NCBI GenBank assembly: GCA_033558025.1
Contig: JAUCEF010000007.1
Location: 248,001-312,000 of the forward strand
Source: Phytophthora sp. 'mugwort'
Taxonomy: Eukaryota; Oomycota; Peronosporomycetes; Peronosporales; Peronosporaceae
Direction of reading: 5' to 3'
Length of the DNA: 64,000 nucleotides
The notes below the pieces were generated by a model. It saw nothing but the letters and a program-made list of their open reading frames with translations, made no database searches and was not told where the DNA came from. Positions 22,095-33,573 of the stretch are shown in pieces. A program made the position numbers and the translations under genes. Every line of letters starts with the position of its first letter. Within the stretch, counting starts at the first letter, position 1.

Positions 22095-25000
22095 TCCTCC
22101 GGCGAGTGACTTCGAGTCGAAGCTTGTGGAACCCTTCGACGAGAACCTTCCAGTGGGAGACGTGGTTGATGTCGCTTTCATATTCCCATGTTGCCTCGTG
22201 GTCTGGGTATCCGTTCCACTTGACCACCATTGTTTCTTGCGGTTCACGATTCGGTGTTTAAGAAGTTTTTCGACGAAATACATTTCTTCACCGGTGTTCT
22301 CGTCCACGACGACCCGCGATGTTTTGGGTATTGGTCGGCCCTTGAACCGCTCGTGATCTTGGACAAATGCGCTAAAATATCCACATTAAATGTGGGGTTC
22401 ATTCTCTGCATGTTTGCGGGTAATTGGAGTTTTGCGACGTTTTCCCCGATCATTTTGACGATTTTGAATGGACCGATCTTCCTTGCTGCAAGTTTTGCAC
22501 GTTTAACTTCCATGTCCTGTGCTGCGTGTCGAAGGGGAAGACGGCGAGTGTCGAGCATCACCAACTCGCCCACTTTGAACGCAACGTCATTGCGCTTTTG
22601 GTCATAATAGCGTTTTTGTGACTCTTGTGCGTGCTTTAAATGCACTCTTGCTTGTTCGACGAGCTTCTGCCGATCTTCGTGGAATGTTTTCGCGAATTCG
22701 GCAATGTCGAGTTCGGGGTTGTTAGCGCTCGTAGCTAGCGCTGTTGGGAGTCCGATAGGTAGTCGCTCTTTGCGTCCCGTGTCGATTTCGAACGGCGACA
22801 GTCCCGTTGAGGCACTAGTTAGAGTTGCGTGTGCATACTCTGTCGTTGTTAATTTTTCTGACCAATCCTGGCCATGATACGAAGTCATACAACGAAGTGC
22901 GTCTTCCAGAACGAGATTCTGTCTCTCTGTCTGGCCGTCAGCCTGAGCTCGGTGCGCGGTTGTCATGTTCAATTTGATACCCATAATTTTAGCGAGCGAA
23001 CGCCAAAATTTCAATGTAAATTTCGGGTCTCGATCGCTGATGATGACTGCGGGTATTCCATGGTGTCGCACGACATTGTCGAAAAAGATGTGGACAGTTT
23101 TCTCTGCGTCGTCCGTTGTATTCACTGCGATGTACTTGGGACGTTTTGAAAGTTTGTCGACGACTATTAGGATCGCATCAAATCCGTTGGATTCCGGTAA
23201 GCCGGTGATGAAGTCCATTGACACCACTTCCCAACATTCTTTGGGGATTGGAATAGGAACGAGTTTCCCATTTTTCTTGGCGTTGCTGTGTTTCCATCTT
23301 GCACATGTTTCGCAACTTGTGACGTAGCCGTAGATGTCTTTCTCCATGTTTTTCCAGTAGTACCATTGTGCAACCCGAAGGAATGTGCGCCGAACTCCGG
23401 GATGTGCTGCAATGGCTGCGTCGTGCAAACCCGAGATGATATTTGTGCGAAGTTGGTAGTCGTTCGGCATACAAAGTCGCAATGTCTTGTTTTGCGTGTG
23501 TAAATATACTAGCTCGTCAATTATCTCGAATTTGTTGGAGTTGATGCCTTCTTTGATGCCCTTGTCGCTTTTGTAACCTTGCACAAACATTTTTTGATCG
23601 GAAGGTGCGAGTGTCATAAAGCTGTGTGACACAGTCATGGCGGAGGATATTTGAGGCAAAGACGCTCCCCCGACAATTTGCTTCGCCGTGGGTGTGGCAC
23701 GAAAGCTTATTTTATACGCAATTGCATGCGTCCTGCATTGATCCGAGCAACGATGGAACTGGATAGAGCTGACGTCGGTGGGTTGTCGCGATAATGCGTC
23801 TGCAACCGCATTCAAACTTCCGCTAACATGATGGATCTGGAAGTTGAATTGCGCGAAAAATGTCAAATAGCGTGCTAACTTGGAAGACACTTTAGGATGG
23901 TGCAACAACCATGAGCATGCGCTGTTGTCGGTGAAGAGGACAAAAGGCCGTCCGTAGAGGTAGTGACGCCATTTCTCGAGTCCTGTTTTGATCGCGAATA
24001 ATTCCTTCTCGTGTGTGGGCCAATTCAGCTCGTGTGGTCCCAGCTTCTTCGAGTAGAACGCAATTGGATGGTCGTTTGTGCCATATTTTTGCGAAAGAAC
24101 TCCACCAACACAGTGTCCCGACGCATCCGTGGTTACAATAAATTCGCGTTCGAAGTCGGGCAATTTAAGCACAGCCGCAATTTGCAGAGCGTCTTTGAGT
24201 GCTTGAAATGCGTTGTTTTGCGATGCGTGCTATTCCCATTTTGCATCTTTCTTGACTAACGCGCTCAAAGGCAGCGCTAGTGTAGCGAAGTTGCAGATAA
24301 ACCGACGGTAGTAGCCTGCAAGTCCTAGAAAGCTCTGAAGCTCTTTGGTGTTTGCTGGTGTCGTCTATTTGGCGATAGCCTCCGTCTTCTTCGTGTTGAC
24401 AGCGATGCCTTGTGCGGAGACGGTGTGTCCGAGGAAGTTAACCGATTTTGCGCCAAAATGACACTTGGTAACTTGAGCGTACAATTTCTCGGGTTGCAGT
24501 ACTTGGAACAGCGTCTCTAGATGCCCAGTGTGTTCGTCCATAGTCTTGGAGAAGACGCAAATGTCGTCAAGTAGACCACAATCAATGAGTATTTGCCAAA
24601 TAGAACCCGCATGAGACGTGACCACACGCCCGGCATGCCTGCAAGACCCATTGGTGCAACACACCATTGATATGTCTCTGTGTGTGTGCGGAATGCGGTG
24701 TATTTGCGAGACTCAGGCGATATGCGCATTTGGTGGTAACCTGCGCGAGATCGAGCACTGAGAACACCGTAGCACCGTGCATTTTGTCGAACAGCTCTTC
24801 CATTCGCGGTAAAGGGATTATTGGAACTATGGTCTGCGAATTAACATACCGATAGTCAATAACCCAACGAATCGGTAGTGTTGCATTCCCGGATCGCACC
24901 CACTCCGATCGTGAAGGTTGTGTCCCTGTTTGCGGATCTTTTTTGGGAATACCAAACACATTGGACACCCAGGGAGAATCGGAGATTTCAATCCATCCTT

Positions 25001-26921
25001 TCTTCAGCTTCTCTTCCACAAACAGGTCGAGAGCGTCTTGCTCCGTCTTGGACAACCGAAAAGGTGGACGATTGCTTGGTTTTGCGTCTGGTTTTGTTGT
25101 CAACTCGAATTCGACGCGGTGGTGAGGTGGTAACCCGTCTGGTAATGCCTTGGGGAATACTTCTTGATACGTCGCAATTAGCGACTCGATGCGTGTTGGT
25201 ATAGTTGACAGTTGCGTATCGACCTGGCACACCTTGACGCGGTAGACCTCTTCGTAGCTTTGTTGTTTGAGCCTTTTTGCAAACTCCACACTGGAGACTT
25301 GTGCCGCAATTTTTATCGCAATTTGTGTTGCGGGTTGCTCGTATTGTGTGCGTCCACGTTCTTGTCGTGATATTTCTGGTCGATGGTCGGATTCGATGTC
25401 CAAACTTGGCTTAGCGGTTTGTTGAGCAGGATTCAATACACCTGGTGTGGGTTCGATTCCCAAAGGCCACCTTTTATTGTTGCCTTCCTCAAAGCTGACT
25501 TCGTGCGTCTGATAGTTGATCTGGGGATTGTACCGATAGTAAAAGGGCTTTCCCAGGATCATGTCTTGTCCATCGCCCATTTTCCACTCGATGACGCGGA
25601 TGTTGAAACTTCGACCCCCTACCTCGAGGTCCACCGATCCATGCTTGGCCTCTTGAGTCGTGGTGGTTGTGCCATCGAACCTCTTGACCTTGATGTGTTC
25701 GGAGGTGGCCAGGTGGCCGAGTACTCCAGGCTTCACAATGTTGTCGGTGGCTCCACTGTCGAACATAACTATCACGTCGTTGCCGTTGCACTTGGCAGGG
25801 ATACGCACTAACTCATGTTCCCCGTATTCCTCCTTGGAGATGGGGGTGTTGTGGTTAACTTCCACTACAGTCTCCTCTCTCGCACTTGGTGTTGGATCGA
25901 CGACGAATTCCACGGTGTTGGTTTCCGTGTTGTGAGTGTCATACTCTTCGATGTCGTGAGTACCATACTCCTCGGTGTTTCCCTCCTGTTCGAAGTAATT
26001 GACCGCCGTTCTGCGCCAAGGCTGATTTGCAGGGGCACCTTTGTTTTGTCTGCGTGCATCGCTGTTCTTCTTCTTGTAGCATTCGCTGATGAGATGCCCA
26101 GTCTTCTTGCAATACGCACAAACTTTCCGTGGCTGGTGTGATGGTTGCGGATTATACCGAACTTGTGCGTTGTCGATTTCCATGGGTTCCGGACCCGAAT
26201 TACGCGGCTGGTATGGTCGACCAAACTTCGTGTTCCTGGCGAACTGGGGAGCTTGTTGCTGATACCTTGGTTGACTTGAGAACGTTTGTGGAGGTCGCTG
26301 GTGGCAGTCATACCGTTGATTGAACGATCCGCCGAAATGAGTGCGTTCGTACTCGAGGGCAACTGCAAAGCACTCCGAGATCGTGTCGCATTGGCGGTAT
26401 TCCACTTCGCGGCCTAATTGGGCGACAAGTCCACGCGTAAAGTACGTGATTTTGTCCAGTTCACTAATGTCTTTGACTTGCGTCAGCAACATTCGGAACC
26501 TGCCAATGTAGTCTTCGAGGGATTTGCATCGATTCTTACGCAACTGGTATAGTTGATCACGCAACCGACACTGATTGTCCCGAGGCACAAACTCATTCGT
26601 GAGTAAGTGCATGAGGTCTTGCACGTCATGGACATTGCTGCGGTTCAGCATGTACCACGCGGCTGAATTTCCTCGGAAGTTTGCGCTCGTCATGGCCACA
26701 ATGCGTGAGCCGTTGACTGGGTCTTCCCAGTTGATGTTTTTGGCCTCAAGGAACCGCATGACTTGGTCAAAGTATAGATCGACCGATTCTCCAATCTCAC
26801 CCGAAAAATGTGGGAGTGAGATGCCTTCGACTTGCGTTTCTATGCGTGCGAGTTGCTCCATAAGTTGTTGCTGCCTTTCGGTGAGCTCTGTCATTTGTTT
26901 CACTAGATCGCGGGTACGCAT
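22090..26921 (-). pseudogene. Chromovirus gag-pol, frameshifted
   Basis: From ATG 26921: gag core, CCHC zinc knuckle CAYCKKTGHLISEC, aspartic protease motif MFDSGATDNIV, and the RT entry region (SPWVSNVFGIPKKDP; RWVIDYRYVN). One base is missing near 24741, after FSVLDLAQ, and another near 24560 just before the catalytic YLDD. TAG nonsense codons follow at 24367-24365 and 24232-24230. A long frame (24172-22244) then carries RNase H (VTTDASGHCVGGVLSQ), the integrase zinc finger and D,D-35-E core (MDFITGLPES; SDRDPKFT; HRAQADGQTERQN). Shifts near 22320 and 22235 split the chromodomain (EEMYFVEKLLKHR; VVKWNGYPDHEATWEYE). The translation would end at TAA within the LTR. The order RNase H-integrase-chromodomain defines a chromovirus. 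Confidence 0.95.
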
Positions 26922-27030
26922 TTTCCTAATTGCCTCTTTTGTTTGAATGTTCGTTTTTTTTACTTTTGTTTTGTTTTATTGGGGCTCTGCTATACCAATT
27001 TGCTATACCAAAAAAAATGAGCGCTTACTA

Positions 27031-27360
27031 TTAAGCCCTATTAGAAGTTCCTGACTTGTTTCTGCGGATTTTCTTGTACGAGGTGATCTGCCGGTCCGTG
27101 AAAGCGGTGAGTAAGTCTTCGACCTGCTCGGGACGGTGATTGAGGCGATCCGTCAGTTCTTGCAGCAGGTTGCGGGCGTCCGAGTCCTTGGCGTTGGGGA
27201 TCTCGTTCCGAAACTTGACAAGCTTTTGTTGCTTGACGAGGATGCCAAATAGGTCGTGGCGAAGCTTATCGATTTTAGTTTTGTCGCCAGGGTACTTAAA
27301 GAGATCACCGGTACTTCTGCAAAAGCAGGCTTCCGTTTCCCGGGTTTTTCTCTTTCCCAT
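27031..27360 (-). CDS. Small leader ORF upstream of gag, function unknown
   Basis: An intact 109-codon frame from ATG 27360 (MGKRKTRETEACFCR) to TAG, placed between the primer-binding site and gag and separated from gag by about 110 bp. The product is basic and helical (DKTKIDKLRHDLFGILVKQQKLVK; cysteines only near the N-terminus), ending SYKKIRRNKSGTSNRA. It is open while the pol region is broken. It resembles no standard Gypsy protein. It could be a real accessory product or a 5' extension of gag once joined by a frameshift. Confidence 0.45.
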   Translation of the reverse strand: MGKRKTRETEACFCRSTGDLFKYPGDKTKIDKLRHDLFGILVKQQKLVKFRNEIPNAKDSDARNLLQELTDRLNHRPEQVEDLLTAFTDRQITSYKKIRRNKSGTSNRA

Positions 27361-27713
27361 ACGCTTGGAGTCGAGAGGGGTGACCTTGCCAACCGTCCGG
27401 ACAACTGTTGCGCAACCAGCTAGTGTACGGCACGCTATAGGGAAGTTATCCTCCGTGTTAGCAATGGCGGGGCAGGCACACGGCACTAAACCACAGACCC
27501 AAAGCTTGGAGTTCCCTATGTGATGCGCGATTGTCACCAGCAACGGCACAAACCAGTCCGAAAACCAGACAAGGATTTGTAGGAACAAGTCACCTTCTGG
27601 CTATGCCACCCAGTAACTTGTTCGATTTGCGAGGGAGACCTTCCGGCGTATGCCACCCAGTCAACCACTCGCAAATGGGACCTCTTGAGCAGTTGCAGAC
27701 CCTTCGGAGACTT

Positions 27714-27731
27714 GACCAACAAGTGCTACCA
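27714..27731 (-). other. Primer-binding site
   Basis: Two bases inside the 5' LTR the minus strand reads TGGTAGCACTTGTTGG. The first eight bases match the start of sites complementary to initiator methionine tRNA (TGGTAGCA...), the usual primer for this group; the match weakens after that. Confidence 0.65.
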
Positions 27732-27733
27732 CT

Positions 27734-28250
27734 TGTAATGATGTGGGGCGGAGGAGAAGGAGAAGGAGTTGTCGAGTAGGAAGGAAATTTGGAAGTGATT
27801 CATTTTGGGCGGTCCTTAGTTCGTAGCGCTATATCTAAGCCGCCATGGAGACTCTTGTGTGTCCTTTGTGCCACGCTGGATATTCTCCGCACGGTGACCA
27901 ACCATTCCTCTACATCACATGCAAACCTACACGTCACACTCTATTGACTATCTGATTGGCTGGAGACTCTGGGTGATAATGATTGCGTGTACCATGAGTG
28001 TAGTTCACATACGTGATCCTTGGAAGATGTCGTGGTGTCGCGCGGCGCCTCCTTATGTGCAATTTATGCAAACTATGCAAAATAAAATGTGTTATCGATG
28101 GGACTCGAACCCGTGACTGACCTTTGCTTTGGACGATAGAAACTTTACGTCTGCACCAGACTGTGCGTATATCGATTGTGTCGGGACCAAAGGTTTTACC
28201 CATACGTAACCGATGTAAAATGTGTCGTAATTGCAAACCACATCCTTACA
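27734..28250 (-). repeat. 5' LTR of the chromovirus
   Basis: The 517-bp copy at the 5' end in element orientation. TG...CA ends, followed on its plus-strand right by the CCTAC duplication. It would carry the element promoter. Confidence 0.95.
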
Positions 28251-28255
28251 CCTAC
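28251..28255. repeat. Target-site duplication, right copy (CCTAC)
   Basis: Identical to 21573-21577; marks the right border of the insertion. Confidence 0.9.
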
Positions 28256-28261
28256 TTCTAG

Positions 28262-28340
28262 TGAGCTCAGATAGCTCAGCTGGTTAAGTATCCAATGTCG
28301 GACGGAAGCGGCCAGGGTTCAATCCCCGGGCCGACCAGAC
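28262..28340 (+). mobile_element. tRNA-derived SINE head (Pol III boxes A and B)
   Basis: TAGCTCAGCTGG at 28272-28283 is a good box A, and GGTTCAATCC at 28316-28325 a good box B, 44 bases apart as in tRNA. A CCGACCA-like end follows. The acceptor ends do not pair (GCTCAGA against GGCCGAC), so this is not a working tRNA gene. tRNA-derived SINEs are known in Phytophthora. The 3' body and tail of the element were not delimited. The chromovirus landed about 15 bp upstream. Confidence 0.55.
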
Positions 28341-28910
28341 CTTTCGGACGATGGTTGGGGTTTGGCCGCGAAGGTTGGGATATCTGGGCTTGTGACTGGA
28401 CTGGTGGTCTTGGGGGCTACTGGGTGCCGTCTCATGGGCTGTAGGACTGGAAGCACGGTTAGACCCGGTAGTTCTTGAGACTGCTTGACCGGGCAGTTCA
28501 GGAGAGATACGGGTCGTGGTTTAGAAGGGCAAAGCCTCCCAGTCGTCGTCTCATGGGCTTGTAGGTCTGGTAGTACGCGCGGCTCGGGAGTGTGGCGGCG
28601 CTGTAGACCTCGATCCAAAGAGTAGTCCAGTAATGTCGTGCATGCCATAATACGCGTAAGCGTCTGTAGCGTGTCGCGATCTTCACCCGCCTGTCCACCA
28701 ACGTGGGGCCCCGCCTGGGTTCAAAAATCCACACCGCCTTCGGTACAGCAGACATAAGGCAACGCCCGCTAAGCGATCGGCAAATGGAGCCGGGAACTTG
28801 GCGTATTGGCGTGAAAGTGGTGGAGACTGAAGCCAGTAATGGCCGAGCACGCCGGCGGCGGATTGTAAGACATCAGGATGAAGCCTTGAGCTTGTGGCCT
28901 TACCTTCGGG
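28341..28910. other. Repeat-rich stretch without a supported gene
   Basis: Possibly the body of the SINE and older repeats. It contains a diffuse internal duplication (CTCATGGGCTGTAGGACTGG near 28431 and CTCATGGGCTTGTAGGTCTGG near 28550). No coding region is supported. Confidence 0.4.
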
Positions 28911-29132
28911 CTCCAGACGTCTCTTCCCGGCTGCGGTTCAACATGGCCGCGGGAAAGGAGCCCCGCTGACGGGTTTCCACCCCGCGATCGCTTGGATCTG
29001 CAGTCGTGAAGGGCGCCAACGCTCCGGACGTCTCTTCCCTGTCGTGGTTCAACATGTCCGCGAGTAAGGAGTCCCACTGACGGGCTTCCGCCTCGTGGTC
29101 GCTTGGGCCATTGGCGTCGAAGGGTGCCGGCA
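28911..29132 (-). repeat. Two tandem copies of a 111-bp unit with coding-like minus frame
   Basis: Units start at 28911 (CTCCAGACGTCTCTTCCCGG) and 29022 (CTCCGGACGTCTCTTCCCTG). The period of 111 is 37 codons. On the minus strand both translate to a similar peptide ending MLN-x-x-REETSGA, with APF...PSD at the start. The copies differ mainly at codon-tolerant sites, which suggests a former protein repeat, perhaps from a retroelement. The frame 29172-28900 is open through both. Confidence 0.6.
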
Positions 29133-29341
29133 CAGGCAGCCCTCGCAATAAGGTGTGTAGTTGCCTACTCACCTGCGAGAACTGTCTTATTGCTTGCGCC
29201 TGGGTTGCCTGCCATAAGGCAGCAACATGAAGGTCAATTAGGCGTGCACCCGAGCCTTGACGCCGATGAGACTTGGTTCATACTAGTGGAAGCGGATGTC
29301 ATTGCGGTGCGTCCATAGGCAGCGAAGTACCACAACTCTAA

Positions 29342-29533
29342 CTATGTGGAAGACCGCAAAGAGGCTGTAACCAAAGTCCTTTTGGCTCGGGGCGTAGGGA
29401 TGATGTCCGCGAAGTAGACCACAGTCGCCCACTCAATGGGAGACTCAAACCACTGCTGGAACACCTCAAGCCATTCCGCCCATACGGCTGCCGCAAATTC
29501 ACAAAACGAAAAGAGATGGGAGACGGTTCCCAA
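29342..29533 (-). pseudogene. LINE remnant: zinc-binding region after reverse transcriptase
   Basis: The minus frame reads GTVSHLFSFCEFAAAVWAEW, the pattern of the zf-RVT domain (ET-x-x-HLF-x-x-C-x-x-A-x-x-VW) found after the reverse transcriptase of plant and oomycete LINEs. It is cut at 29533 by the GGGTACCC-type repeat. No reverse transcriptase remains beside it. Confidence 0.5.
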
Positions 29534-29705
29534 TGCAGCGGGTGGGTTTGGGCAACCCGATTAATAGAGCGATATAATTAACTGCAGTTAATAAGCTTTT
29601 AGCCCAGCGTGGATGGGCGGGTACGGGTACCCGAACTGTCAGTGTGTAGACTGGCGGGTGGGGCTCGGGTACCCGATTAAAATTCAACAACCGGGTGGGT
29701 AGTCC
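29524..29705. repeat. Second cluster of GGGTACCC motifs
   Basis: It contains GGGTGGGTTTGGGCAACCCG, CGGGTACGGGTACCCG, GGCTCGGGTACCCGATTAA and CCGGGTGGG, and shares the 15-mer CCCAATGCAGCGGGT (29529-29543) with the cluster at 21.2 kb. It appears to interrupt the LINE remnant. Confidence 0.5.
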
Positions 29706-31024
29706 ATGAAGTTGCGTTTGCGACCTTGGCACTCATTATCGCATGTTACGAAATACACCGGAATTTTTAATGACTGGCTGTTATTTTCGGGTGGTGCCCG
29801 TACCTCTACGGGGCCAGCCCCGACAAGGAGGTCCTGGTCGGAAGAAGAACCAACACGGACTGAACGGTGTGACCGTCGAGAAGAAGCTAGCCATTCTCGA
29901 CTGACTTGAGCTGACCGTTATGCGTCTCACCATATAAAGATTTTATCACTCACTTGACAAGCAGTTCTACTGGTCAAACGCACGCAAATTCTGCGCTGGC
30001 GGCGCGAGCGCACTAAGCTCGAGGCTGTAGCGGCTAAAGGAAGAAGGGACATCAATGAGAGCTTGCATTGACAGGCAGACGACGGTGGCTGCGCGTGACG
30101 GCAACCATGACAGTAATTTAGAGAAGAGGAGCACACTGGCGGAGGCAAATGACCGCGACATTCAAGAGAGGAGACGGCTTGTGCTCGAGGCACTTCGATT
30201 GGAAGGGAGCTCTCATGAGCTCGACGCCAGCACTGCCGTCTCCGTCTCAAGGTTGATGTGTATTCAAACTAGGCTACACTGACATTGCAGCATCTCAGCA
30301 TGAGCAGCATGTGCTGCAAACACACACAAATGCAAGGTGCAAACAGAGATGTCTCCTTTCTGCAACCGAGGGGTACGACACGGGTCGTACCCTTGTATCT
30401 TACACACGCAATGCATTATGGTCCGCATGACCCACCTCAGTGATGTCAGTGTATCCACTCTCATAATAAAAACTTCGAGCCGTTGGAGTCGGTACCGTCC
30501 TTACCAGCGCTATAGAGGAGAAGGTTGTTGTCCGGGAGAATCTAACGAGGGCCCCTTGGAAAAGGCCCTACACAAAAGCGTATAAGTGTCAATACCGATA
30601 TAAACTGGTAAGAGGCGTTCCCTACATTTGCTACCGAACGGGTTCCTCCCTGTGGGGCTTGTTCTGCCCGACCGTGTAGTTCCTGCTCTACTAGCAGAGG
30701 CCAAGGAACGTAGGTATGTGGGCGTTTTCACTCGCGTCGGTGGCGGGGATGACAAATTCCGCTCGCAGTCGCGCGTTAATCCCAGGGGGATGTCATCGTC
30801 ATGTTGGGGTTACAGAGAGCCCTAGAAGTAATGATCGCGATGATTCACCCAGGCTGGATGCCGGGTGTGTTCTCTTTCATGCGTTCAAAGCCTGGCGGTA
30901 TCGAAAGGAACCCCATCAAGATTGTCAAGAGACCGACTTGGCAAGAGCTCGCCACCATCACCCGAAAGGTGTTCCAGGGAGCATGATCTGTTGTCGTCTT
31001 CTTGAGTGCCAAACATTTGAGGAT
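29706..31024. other. No supported gene
   Basis: About 1.3 kb with many short frames on both strands but no recognisable domain. Frames at 30055-30282 and 30628-30825 look weakly coding but start and stop abruptly. It is probably old transposon sequence. Confidence 0.4.
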
Positions 31025-32779
31025 CTAACGGAGCTGATGCAGCAGAACTTGGAGGTGTTGCCGCATTGTTCGCATTATCCTTTTAGCGAGGGTTAGTTTT
31101 CTTCCAGTACCCCTAGCCCTGTGGTCGCGCAGACGCCTTCTTCGAACGGTTCCGTTGTTCATGCTCTGAGTTAGAGTAGCTGGGCCCTCTATACGAGCTG
31201 GGGCAATACCTTCTTGGTCACGATATATCCACCAATGCTTATCGAAGTCATCAGGAACAAGGTGTCGTTGTTCGTTGGGTTCAGTAAGCGATAACAATTC
31301 GTGTAAGCATGGTCTGCCGCGAACAGTATGAAACACGCCTGAGCACGTACTGCGCTGAATGTTGCCGGATACGATCTTTTTCTGCTTCTCTCATAGTGCT
31401 TCGATTTCTTTCAGAGCATACCTCGTGATGATGCGAACGACACGGGTGTATCGGTGCTTCTGTAGAACGTGGGGAGCAATTGCGGCATTCTGTGCCATTA
31501 ACAACTTCGTTTCTCCTGCGGCAGCAGTCCACCACAGCAGTAGCTTCTTAAAAATTGTGTAGATATCACCTTGACTTGTCTTCAACTTGCCATTGATTTT
31601 GGCATGAGTTCCTTCAACAGTGGATGTGTCTCTGATGTCAACGTGTGTGTACTTGCTGATGCAATGTTTTGCGATTCGATACTTGAATTTTTACCAATGC
31701 AAATTGAGGTAGTCTGACACAGCCTTACTCTGTGCGCAAGCTCCTGGCGACTTCTCTCAAACTCTTCTTCAGTTCCCGCGTCCAAAGCCTTGAAAAAATA
31801 AGGCCATGAAAGCGTTTGTTGCCACGAAGTTTCCATTTGGGGTTGACCAGGGGCCGGGGTTTTCACCTCCACTTGACCGAGATGTTTTCGTGTCATGCTC
31901 TCGCACTCTTGATCATATGCAAATCATAGACAGGGTGTCCGGATAATCTGTCGAGAGAATTCAAGCACGCTAAGTCGCGATCTGAGAGAATCACCCTTGG
32001 ACACGCTGTGTCATTTTCAATCATCATCAACCTCAGCATGTTGAAGTCCCACACGAAGTCTTCTTCTTTCTCTCTTGGTAGCCAGCATTGAGTAATAGGA
32101 AGTACGGTATTTGCACCCGTGACAACGATGATGTTGAGAAGCGGGAGGTGATGTTTGTTTGTCTTGTAAGTACAGTCAGCTACCAAGATGTCATAGTGAA
32201 GCTTGAATAACTCGATTGTTGCCGGATGAACCCAAATGAGGTGTTTCACCTCGTTCGTATCAGAGTTTATGACGAACTTGTAGAAGAAGTTGTTTTCCTT
32301 GAGCTCTTCAAACAGCGCCTTGATAGCTATCCGGGAAGCCAACTCTCAACGTCGAGCGGCATCCTTGGTGTTGGAGATGTCCTTGGCCACCACGAGAGAG
32401 TTGGGGTCCGCGTTGAGAATAGTTGCCTGGGTGGTCGATGCCGCGACTCCTGCTACCGTCTGAAGCTCGGCCAGACCCAGCATATTAGCGACAGGTGCTT
32501 GTGTACTTGCTTGAGCAGATCTGCATCTATGCGGAGCGTGAACCCGGATGTCACGGGACGGAGGGTGGTTATGATGCGAGCTTCTTGCAGTATGAACAAT
32601 CTTCCAAGGACCGGAGGTGTCCTGCTAGCTAACTGCTCGAATACCAATTTCATGGGGCAAGCCGAGCGCTTTGAGCCTCGCACTACACGTTTCCTGTTAT
32701 CTTTAGTTGTTGTGTGGTTTTTAGGGGGCCCAGCGCGGTTGCACTCGTAATTGCGAGCCAACTTGACGACCTGGATCAT
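31025..32779 (-). pseudogene. Decayed MULE (Mutator-like) transposase, FAR1-related
   Basis: Minus-strand parts in order: a basic N-terminal zinc/FAR1-like region (32779-32453, with KRVVRGSKRSACPMKLVFEQ), then the MULE DDE core (32342-31893) with DILVADCTYKTNKHHLPLLN and PRVILSDRDLACLNSLDR, a helical region (about 31890-31690), and a SWIM-type zinc finger in CSGVFHTVRGRPCLHELLSL followed by DDFDKHWWIYRD (about 31336-31200). Adjacent pieces lie in different frames and a stop separates others, so it is inactive. Terminal repeats were not found. Confidence 0.8.
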
Positions 32780-33370
32780 CAGTGTACTTTACACGGCGCC
32801 TCGACACATTGAATCCGTGATCTCTGGTTCACTGATGCAGTGCTGACTCCGCTGCATCATGTAAATCGTATACAACTTCTAGCGGGGGAGGGATGATCAC
32901 GCGCTGCTGCTTCGCATTGCTCATGGCTGAGCAGTTCGAATTTGGCGTCCTTTCACGTTTCGTCTGCAATCTGGTACCGGTATTGACTACCTCTCCCGCA
33001 TGTACCTTTTGTGCGACGGCCCTCTCCAAGAGGGCCCTCGCTAGATTCTCCCTTGTTGTCTGGGTTAACGATCTTCGAAGCAACGATCTCTATGGTTCAT
33101 TGGAGGATGGCTTCCGTAAGTTGGAATCGTTGCTGAATACAAGACCGCAACCGACGGAGCTGCCCGACGAAGTAGTGCTGGGTCCCAGAAGTCTGCTCGA
33201 GTAGCTGGCAGGATGTTGAGCAATACATGTTGCTTATCGACGAGTGTGTGAGTTGAGTTAGGGTCAGAGGGAGCTCCGCGTTTTGCAGCAAGGTTTTTGC
33301 GACAAAGATTGGGAGAGCTCCGCTTTTTGCGAAAAGTCCGAAAAGGGGATAATCTACGAATGACAGTCGC
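32780..33370. other. Repeat-derived stretch with a possible mariner-like HTH scrap
   Basis: The minus frame 33083-32829 reads LTQTTRENLARALLERAVAQKV, like the start of helix-turn-helix domains in mariner-type transposases, but the similarity ends quickly. Nothing else is supported. The inverted-repeat arm starts at 33371. Confidence 0.3.
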
Positions 33371-33573
33371 CAAAACGACATATCCGGGCATTTGGTAGTA
33401 CTGCTGAATCGGATACAGAGAAGTAGGAATATGCAATTTGTCGCTGATACTTAAGTACACGGAAATCGAAGTGCCAGAGGCGAGCTTCCAACATTAAGGT
33501 TATTAATCTACCGCGTTCTCACTACGATGCGTAGTGTCAACTCCTCATCAAACTATGAAATACGGTGCAACGC

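Larger units (their letters stand above)
21578..28250 (-). mobile_element. Full-length Ty3/Gypsy chromovirus LTR retrotransposon (6,673 bp)
   Basis: The element lies on the minus strand. Two 517-bp LTRs begin TGTAA and end TTACA, and differ at only three positions (22000/28156, 22021/28177, 22036/28192). They are flanked by the duplication CCTAC. Inside, in element order: primer-binding site, a small leader frame, gag with a CCHC knuckle, protease, reverse transcriptase, RNase H, integrase, and a C-terminal chromodomain whose stop codon overlaps the LTR start. The coding part has several frameshifts and two nonsense codons, so this copy cannot make a complete polyprotein. High LTR identity implies a recent insertion; a related autonomous copy probably supplied the enzymes. 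Confidence 0.96.

Noticed and set aside
25400..25475. Sequence with box A (TGGCTTAGCGG), box B (GGTTCGATTCC) and a following TTTT, like a plus-strand tRNA gene
   Set aside because: The acceptor ends do not pair and it lies inside the antisense of the pol frame between protease and RT. Recorded as a chance or relic similarity; a covariance-model score would decide.
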